DNA from: Chionoecetes opilio
Lineage: Eukaryota > Arthropoda > Malacostraca > Decapoda > Majidae
DNA length: 64,000 nt
Assembly: GCA_016584305.1 (NCBI GenBank)
Contig: JACEEZ010021769.1
Coordinates: 197,501-261,500, forward strand
Direction of reading: 5' to 3'
Shown: positions 58,140 through 64,000 of the stretch, piece after piece
Layout: each line of letters starts with the position of its first letter
How positions within the stretch are numbered: position 1 is the stretch's first letter
Notes under the pieces: model-generated
The model's database searches: none
Told to the model about the DNA's origin: nothing
What the model saw: only the letters and a program-made list of their open reading frames with translations
Position numbers and translations under genes: made by a program

Positions 58140-58510
58140 AAAATCACAAAAGTACGCAAAAATTACATCATTGGTCTTGATAAACCGTATACAATAACAA
58201 AAGTGGAAATTATGACCCAAAGATTCCACATCAGTGGTCTTCAAAACAGTATACAATATCAAAAGTGGAAATTATGACCCAAAGATTCCATATCGGTGGT
58301 CTTGAGAAAACGTATACAATATCAAAAGTGGAAATGTTGACCCAAAGATTCCATATCAGTGGTCTTGAGAGCAGTATACACTATCAAAAGTGGAAATTAT
58401 GACCCAAAAATTCCATATCAGTGGTCTTCAAAGCAGTATATAATATATCAAAGTGGAAATTATGACCAAAAGATTCCAGATCTAAGGTCTTCAAAGCAGT
58501 ATACCAAAGT
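58140..58510. repeat. Tandem block 3 (~62 bp units)
   Basis: Five to six clear units with 'gtggaaattatgacccaaag', 'attccatatcagtggtctt' and 'cagtatacaatatcaaaa'. Better conserved than blocks 1 and 2, so more recently expanded. Confidence 0.9.
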
Positions 58511-58639
58511 AGAAAAAGAGAACCAAAATGATGCGCGTAACTTACACACCAGTGTCACAACAGACATAAAAATGAGGATCTACACCTTGTCAAAGACACG
58601 CTGAAGCTCATACAGTCGAACAACCAGTAAGGAGATGAG

Positions 58640-59025
58640 TCTGCAGATCCTAAAACCAAACCAGCCGAAAGCACTGTCTAGCCAACGAAGAAGAGATGAG
58701 TGTGGAGGCGTTGCCGATGGGCGTGGGCGTATGCGTGGGCGGCGGGGCGCTCAGAAAGACCCAGCCGAGGTGGGCGACAAGCCGCAGGAGGGCGTGTGGG
58801 CGCGCGGTGACGGCCACGAGGCAGGCCGCGGGAGAGATGAGGCGGGGGGGCGAGCAGGCGAGCGCCGGAAAGACGAGGAGGCAGGCCAGGTGAGGAGTGG
58901 GCGGGGCGATAAGCCGTCGCGTCGGCCCGACCTGACCCATGAGGGTGGCCGTGACTCAGCCAGGGAGGGCAGAGCGTGAGGTTGCGGCGGCGGGCGGCAG
59001 GCCTCGTCGCCTGAGGGCCCGTGAG
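58640..59025. other. GC-rich island, no gene
   Basis: High G+C and many CpG ('gcgtgggcggcggggcgctc'). Open frames occur on both strands because of composition. It may be a CpG-island-like promoter fragment. No family recognised. Confidence 0.4.
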
Positions 59026-59035
59026 GGGTCAAACC

Positions 59036-60256
59036 ACTGATCTATATAACATGGATCGCGGATCTGGGCTAGCTGTGGCCGAGATACTGAAGCCAGCCAC
59101 CAGCCACCAGCCGCCATATTGCCATAACCAAAACAAATACATGGGCCGGCCCAGGCCGTGGCTGGGTGTCAAGAAGACATCAATATGCCTGCTGACTGGA
59201 CAGACGAGATGGAAAGCTTACTGATTGACTTAGTTCAGGCACATCCTACAATATGGAACATATATAGGCTAATAATATAGCCCTTTATTTGTTAAAAAAA
59301 AACATTCAAAAAGAAAACATACACCCTCAATACCTAAGAAGCCTAACCTTCCAAGTCATTTGTTTACGGTGATACACAGGTGACAGGTGTGTTGCGAGGC
59401 CGTACAGGTGTGTAGTGACAGGTGTGGTGTATGTGGTAAAGCGAGAGAGGCTAAGAGTGCGGTGTTAGCCCCCGAGTGTGTGTGTCTGACCTAAAGAGCG
59501 AACGCGCAGTTCTCGTCCACTATAACGGCGTCAGCCCCGTACCGCCGCGGCCACGGGTACGGCGCGGGCCACAGTGGTCCATAGAAGCTACTCTCGGGGA
59601 TTACAGGAAGTTTAAATGAATCAAAAACCTTTGGCCTAATAAAAAACCCTTTCTTAATTAGGTATATTGAATTGAAAGTAGTTAGTTTCGTACACTGATT
59701 TTGAGTATTTTCGTACATACCTGGTGTCGTTTCGTAACTCTAGTAGTCAAGTTCAACTCTGAGGTGAGTGTACGAAACGACTATGGTTTCATATAGACTA
59801 CGAAACAACTTTTGGTATGATCATTTGTATCATAACCGCACTCAGGTCTGTATGCATTTTGCTCATCAAAACACAGATCACCGTGTAATAGTTTCGTTGA
59901 GCAGCTCAGTGAAATCTGCTCAGTGAGCAGAAAAGTGCCCGTGTAATACCGGCTTTACTCACAGGTGGAAAGATTTGCCACTTCCAGGTCCTGGTCTGTT
60001 TGTACAGTTAATAACAGCACAGCTTGGCATGACGAGGCGATAAGCACAACCAGAACACAAACGATGAAACCAATAAAACAATAAAAGCCGATATAACAAA
60101 CAATTCTTGTACACTTCAGCGATATACAAACAACACTGGGTACACTCCAGCAACGCGAACCGCAGAAACAAGGCTTTGTTTTGGTTATGGCAATATGGCG
60201 GATAGGTGGAACCAGTGCTGAGCCAGGCTTCCGCGATCCATGTGTTATAGATCAGT
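59036..60256. mobile_element. TIR element with 10-bp TSD carrying a THAP exon
   Basis: Both ends start ACTGATCTAT and remain inverted copies for ~90 bp (ending with 'gccatattgccataaccaaa' at 59112 and its inverse at 60180). The flanks are identical 10-bp repeats gggtcaaacc (59026-59035, 60257-60266). A 9-10 bp TSD is typical of Mutator-like elements. The body includes a minus-strand THAP exon and a TTTCGTACA segment (59.68-59.81 kb) shared with 4.43-4.56 kb. Confidence 0.85.
59963..60030 (-). CDS. THAP-domain exon 1
   Basis: ATG at 60030 opens 'MPSCAVINCTNRPGPGSGKS' then 'FH', ending 2 bases into the next codon at a strong donor (GTGAGT, 59962-59957). MP.C....C.......FH is the start of a THAP zinc finger (Cys-x4-Cys here) and the exon is undamaged. 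No second THAP exon is visible inside the element. It may be a captured piece of a gene or the remains of the element's own transposase. Confidence 0.7.
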
Positions 60257-61460
60257 GGGTCAAACCATTGTCTACCATAGCAGGGAGGTGGGGGGGATGA
60301 ACACGTGGAACACCGACATCAGGTTGCGCCGCGGCAAACCATGAAATCCTACCCTCGGCCCTTGAGGGAGGCTGGGCAGTGACTCTCAGTTCAGAAATCG
60401 CGGGAATGAACAGGAAGATATAGAAATTCAGGCAAAAATCGTTTGTAGACCAATTCACGCACAAAAGTCACACGAAAAATAGAAGTAGCCCAAAATATAG
60501 CAACACTGCACAGATGAAAATGTAACCAGATATTAATTAATCAACCAAGGGCAAATATATAGGGCATGTTAAAATCACAGAAATATACACACAAGATATG
60601 AATGATCACAGTTTTCAAGTGACGTGAAAATATTAACACTTTCGCTGAACAACACACGTTAGTAGGGAAGAAGCAGGAACAGGCTCACGAGCGCGCCACG
60701 TGGGACACGTGAAGGGCGTGCGGGAGGCAAGAGAGCGTGCGGGCGGGACGGGCGTGCAGAGAACCGCACGTGACATATCAGACCAGGATAGAGCGCCGTG
60801 GGCGTGCAGGCGTGCGGCATGGGACATCGCATCAGGATAGGGCGCCGTCAGGGGCGTGCGGGCGTACAGGAGCTGCACGTGACATCAAACATGATAGGGC
60901 GCCGTGGGCAGGAAGCCGATGATCGAGAGACGGGAACATCATGAGCGGGCAGGAGGAAGCTCGTAGAGACGGCGAGGCAGAACATCAGGGGACCAACATC
61001 ATCGACCACGTGGTGTCGCATATACCCACTAAGGAACACATACAATAGACCAACACCGCGTGCCACCATTATGTACCGGTACGGTGGTACAATACTTGAA
61101 TATAATGAGTAGAGGCAGGAACATGATAATGAGTGTGGCGGGCGCATGGTAGCTGTGGCGAGCGGGTCAGCGAAGCACGTGGGTTCTTTGGTTTGTGTAT
61201 TGTGTCCTTATAGTAGTGGGGTATGGGTGAATAATTACCAACGTGTAGACATAAGATGAATATATTGTAATACCGGAACAGTAGAATATTGGGCCAGGCA
61301 CGTGGCCTGGCCACGAGGCGAGTTGCGCGGACGGTGACCTCCGGGGCTGAGTGAAGAGTGAGCGAGTAGGGACTGAGAGAGTCCGGGGTCACGCGTCAAT
61401 CATATATATAGGCGAGGTCACGTAGAGAGTTGCCATAAAGAGTGTTGCAATATATACCTT
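60257..61460. repeat. Spacer with G/C-rich ~60-bp tandem repeat
   Basis: 60710-60910 holds three units with 'cgtgacat', 'aggatag.gcgccgt' and 'ggcgtgcgggcgt'. The rest is mixed; 61280-61440 has CpG-rich sequence and a 'tatatata' box at 61403. No gene. Confidence 0.55.
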
Positions 61461-61483
61461 ACCTACGACACAGTACAGTACAT
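61461..61483 (+). repeat. 23-bp direct repeat, right copy
   Basis: Identical to 57264-57286. Confidence 0.8.
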
Positions 61484-61533
61484 ATAGAGCATGATCTATA
61501 TATTCTTAGAATATGTAGATCTTGGTATAGAGC

Positions 61534-61680
61534 AAGATTTCTCAAACTGGGGGTCGCGAGATTTCTAGAATGTGCAAAATGCATTAAAGAACACAATATT
61601 CATAATGAATTATTATTCTTTCATTTCTATTTTCAGTATATAACAAAATGATTATACCTTCCTAGGCTTTATCGAGTATA
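61534..61680. mobile_element. hAT-like terminal fragment
   Basis: 'caagatttctcaaactgggg' + 'gtcgcga' is a hAT-type tip (CAG.G.TTCTCAAACTGGGGGTCGCGA in many families), followed by AT-rich subterminal sequence. No opposite end. Confidence 0.5.
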
Positions 61681-61689
61681 TAAGTATCG

Positions 61690-62080
61690 AGACCAAGGGA
61701 GGGCCCACCGGTGTTCTCCCAGTTTCGACGTTTGGCGCCAGACAGGTTAAACATTGCCAAGCAAGAGTTCGAGAGAATGCTGTAGCTGGGTATCATACAG
61801 CCCTCCAAGTGCACCTTGACATCTGCATTACACATGGTACCAAAGAAAGAAGCTGGAAGCTGGCGCCCGTGTAGAGACTATCGTTCACTTAATGCTGTTA
61901 CAGTACCGGATCGTTATCCCTTGCCACACATTCATGACTTCGCCACGAGCCTTGCTGGAGCCAGTCTTTACCAAGATACACTTTCTGCATGCTTATAACC
62001 AGATACCTGTCAATCCTCCGGACGTATACAAGACAGCGATTACCACTCCTTTCGGCTTGTACACTGTAAACACAGATTAG
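61690..62080 (+). pseudogene. Gypsy reverse-transcriptase fragment
   Basis: The + strand reads 'GPPVFSQFRRLAPDRLNIAK', 'QEFERML', a stop, '[20 protein letters not shown]', '[20 protein letters not shown]', '[20 protein letters not shown]' and, after a frame change near 61980, '[20 protein letters not shown]' and 'FGLY'. These are RT finger and palm motifs 1-2 of a Gypsy element. The YVDD box is not present because the fragment ends at 62080. Confidence 0.85.
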
Positions 62081-62261
62081 CGGAAATCTTGTCACTGTGA
62101 CAAGATCGGCCTCCGTCATTATAATCTGACAAGAATACTCGTCACACTGACAATTATCTTCCTCATTTTCTTCTGCACATGACAAGTTCTAATCTAGTCA
62201 TGAAATTGAACGTACTCGTGTAATGAACATAAATACATCAGAAGCGGTAAAACCATTGGGT

Positions 62262-62590
62262 TAACCTTGTGGCCGAATCGGTAACGCGCTGGGCTCGAGT
62301 GCAATTCTGATGTGGCGGCGGTTCGACTCACCGCGAGGCAAGGATAAAGGAAATTATTTATTTCCGAATTGTGAATTACCACCCTTAGTCCTATGTGCTG
62401 CGGAGAAGGGACATATGTCTGTGTTTCCTATCACACACGTGACGGCTGATGTAAGAGGCCACTGGTAGGGTGAGCAGTTCTGCATCAGGGTAAAGAGTAC
62501 CCCATGTGTGTCGAGGAAGGGACTGATGTTCTGTTCCCTGTTGCACGCAAGAAAAAAAGGAGAGTAAGAAAGAAAAAAAAAAAAAACCCC
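62262..62590 (+). mobile_element. tRNA-headed SINE
   Basis: The head 'ccttgtggccgaatcggtaa' (box A) and 'cggcggttcgactcaccgc' (box B, 62318-62336) fold like a tRNA, with 'ggctcgagtg' in the anticodon region. A ~240-bp body and an A-rich tail ('aaagaaaaaaaaaaaa', about 62570-62585) follow. It is a SINE; I would not call it a functional tRNA gene. Confidence 0.7.
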
Positions 62591-62729
62591 CCATGACACT
62601 GGTGAAATATTTTTTCATGTAATTCAATCATTTACTTTGTGCAAACTTGAGTGAAATATTTTCAGTATATACACGTTATTATTTTTTTTTATTAATCAAT
62701 CAGTTCATCTCTCTATCCATCAATCAATC
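62591..62729. other. Spacer, AT-rich
   Basis: No feature seen. Confidence 0.4.
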
Positions 62730-62731
62730 TA

Positions 62732-63207
62732 CCGTAGATAACAGTATAGTCGCCAGCTGCAATAATGTCACCAGCCGCCAAATATTACGAATTATAGCAT
62801 CACTACTGATGTGTATGTGCCACTGATGATGATACACAATAGTTTATATCATGACTGTATAATCTACCCTATTTCAGCGTTGTTTTATGCTTTGTATCTG
62901 CAAGTATATACAGTTTCAAATTTCACTACTCGTTTTTTTTTCGCGCTACGACGACGGCGGGAGGACACTCAGAACATAAACACTAGCTGGCGAAGTTAGT
63001 GTAGGTCGCCACTCAGTTGATATTTTGGTAATTTGTTCATTTATAGCCATAATATGACACAGATGAAGACACAAAATGACACAGACTCTCCAGATAGCCC
63101 CTTTTAACTTTCCTGAAATCATGGATGTAGAAATGTAAGTATTAACGCCACCAGACGTCTGTAAACAGAAAAAAACGTTGTCCTGGCGATTTTAGTGTTA
63201 TCTACGG
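62732..63207. mobile_element. TA-flanked MITE (CCGTAGATAACAG ends), copy 2
   Basis: Ends ccgtagataacag...gttatctacgg with TA on both sides. It is 476 bp, shorter than copy 1 (33838-34496) by an internal deletion. Confidence 0.85.
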
Positions 63208-64000
63208 TAGCTATAATTATCTATCGATCTATCTGTCATCTTATGCGGGGTTCACACTTCCCGTATTTGCTACGTCCGTCTTGCCAACGTGACGTCACCG
63301 TGACGTCACTTCCTGCTTGTGTGACCTTGAAAGACGCGTCTGGAGGCAAAAGAATTGGAGACTCCGAATCTTTTGGCGGGCTGCGTGAGCGGTGGTGCCA
63401 CAGTTTATAGAACATTATACGTAACTAAGTTTTGCAATATCAAAATAATGCTGTTTCCAAGGTCTGATTTAAAATATATTTATTATCAGTGATTCTGGAA
63501 GACATTATTAGTAATGGAAGACATACATGATGTGAAAATATTGTGTTCCGCTGCTTGAAGGCGGAACAGCGGCACCGCTGCTTGAATGTAAGCTCGACCA
63601 CCACCACTACCTCTGTATATTTTAATCCGTTATTTCTCGTGTTATCTAGTTCTAACCCTCTCACGTGCCCCTCTAGTAGCTACTATATACCATCCTTCCT
63701 ACAGCATCACGCTACGCCACCAACACGCTCTACAGGCTGTGTAATAGGTAGTAATTATTAGTGACTTGAAAAATACAGCCACGACTGCGAATTGTGGCAA
63801 CACTTGTGGCCCCCGTTATACAGATTCCACTTGTAACCTTTGCAATAGCCTGTTGTCAGGGGATTGTAGCACTATATAGGTAGGCCAGGGAGTGAAGGGG
63901 GATATAGTGAAGGGAGTAATAGGTGTCTCATGGGTACAAAAGGGAGGAAGTAAGGAAAGCAAGGCGGTTTTATACTGTAATTTTTTCTGATATGAGCGAG
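63208..64000. other. No gene; paired GTGACGTCAC words
   Basis: 'gcggggttcacacttcccg' at 63246 resembles a DNA-transposon tip. Two CRE-like words occur in 'aacgtgacgtcaccgtgacg' (63278-63303). A short inverted pair ('cgctgcttgaaggcgg', 'accgctgcttgaatg') lies at 63549-63587. No coding exon was recognised. Confidence 0.4.

Noticed and set aside
58635..59032. Arg/Gly-rich frames on both strands in the GC island
   Set aside because: Frames are open on both strands because of GC composition; no domain recognised.
57264..61483. LTR retrotransposon bounded by the 23-bp repeat
   Set aside because: Sequences preceding the two copies do not match over even 50 bp and no gag/pol lies between.
62262..62342. 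Possible tRNA gene
   Set aside because: Acceptor pairing and anticodon region are irregular and it is fused to a SINE body with an A tail.

Overview
This is eukaryotic, intron-bearing, transposon-dominated DNA. Very dense GA/TA microsatellites, degenerate TTAGG/AACCT stretches, and the mix of jockey, RTE, Harbinger, hAT, Tc1, Gypsy and BEL elements with tRNA-headed SINEs suggest an arthropod, most likely a malacostracan/decapod crustacean (inference, moderate). I found no confident intact host gene. Almost everything interpretable is a mobile element or its remains, nested several layers deep.

Layout. 1-7.6 kb: Harbinger (PIF) pieces on + (an accessory-protein exon at 1142-1825 and a transposase pseudogene at 6694-7599), separated by a 5'-truncated RTE LINE, minisatellites and a jockey LINE end. 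7.8-16.2 kb: minus-strand exon remains, a MADF exon and a four-exon THAP-domain gene. A hAT element with 8-bp TSD splits THAP exon 3, and a 4.86-kb Gypsy LTR retrotransposon (4-bp TSD) lies between exons 1 and 2. 17-20.5 kb: LINE and SINE ends and microsatellites. 20.59-24.17 kb: a complete hAT element with perfect 8-bp TSD, a broken BED-finger transposase and an internal foldback. 25.3-27.8 kb: copy A of a PIN/FEN-like nuclease plus Cys-rich family. 27.84-35.17 kb: a 7.3-kb element with ~1-kb inverted arms and several nested smaller elements. 35.2-37 kb: a second foldback and repeat junctions. 37.1-40.7 kb: copy B of the PIN-like family inside ~370-bp terminal inverted repeats. 40.7-42.5 kb: copy C. 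45.46-53.79 kb: a minus-strand BEL/Pao retrotransposon carrying a Tc1 element (47.23-48.65 kb) and, in its 5' LTR, a CACTGG-ended element with TTA TSD (50.61-53.12 kb) that encodes an uncharacterised protein. 54-55.5 kb: LINE pieces. 57.3-58.5 kb: three blocks of ~60-bp tandem repeats. 59.04-60.26 kb: a TIR element with 10-bp TSD carrying a THAP exon. 61.7-62.1 kb: a Gypsy RT fragment. 62.7-63.2 kb: a TA-flanked MITE.

Best candidates for undescribed biology: (1) the PIN-like/Cys-rich family, present three times and flanked by long inverted repeats in copy B, so probably the mobility protein of a DNA transposon; (2) the CACTGG/TTA element, where terminal repeats, a 3-bp TSD and a related empty site in the other LTR tie an uncharacterised protein family to a CMC-like transposon; (3) a Gypsy gag-protease junction reading UGA-CUA in frame, the classic readthrough context; (4) a THAP exon inside a 10-bp-TSD element. 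About 35-46.5 kb, and above all 40.6-46.4 kb, shows homopolymer-like substitutions compared with its own second copies, so reading frames there should not be trusted.
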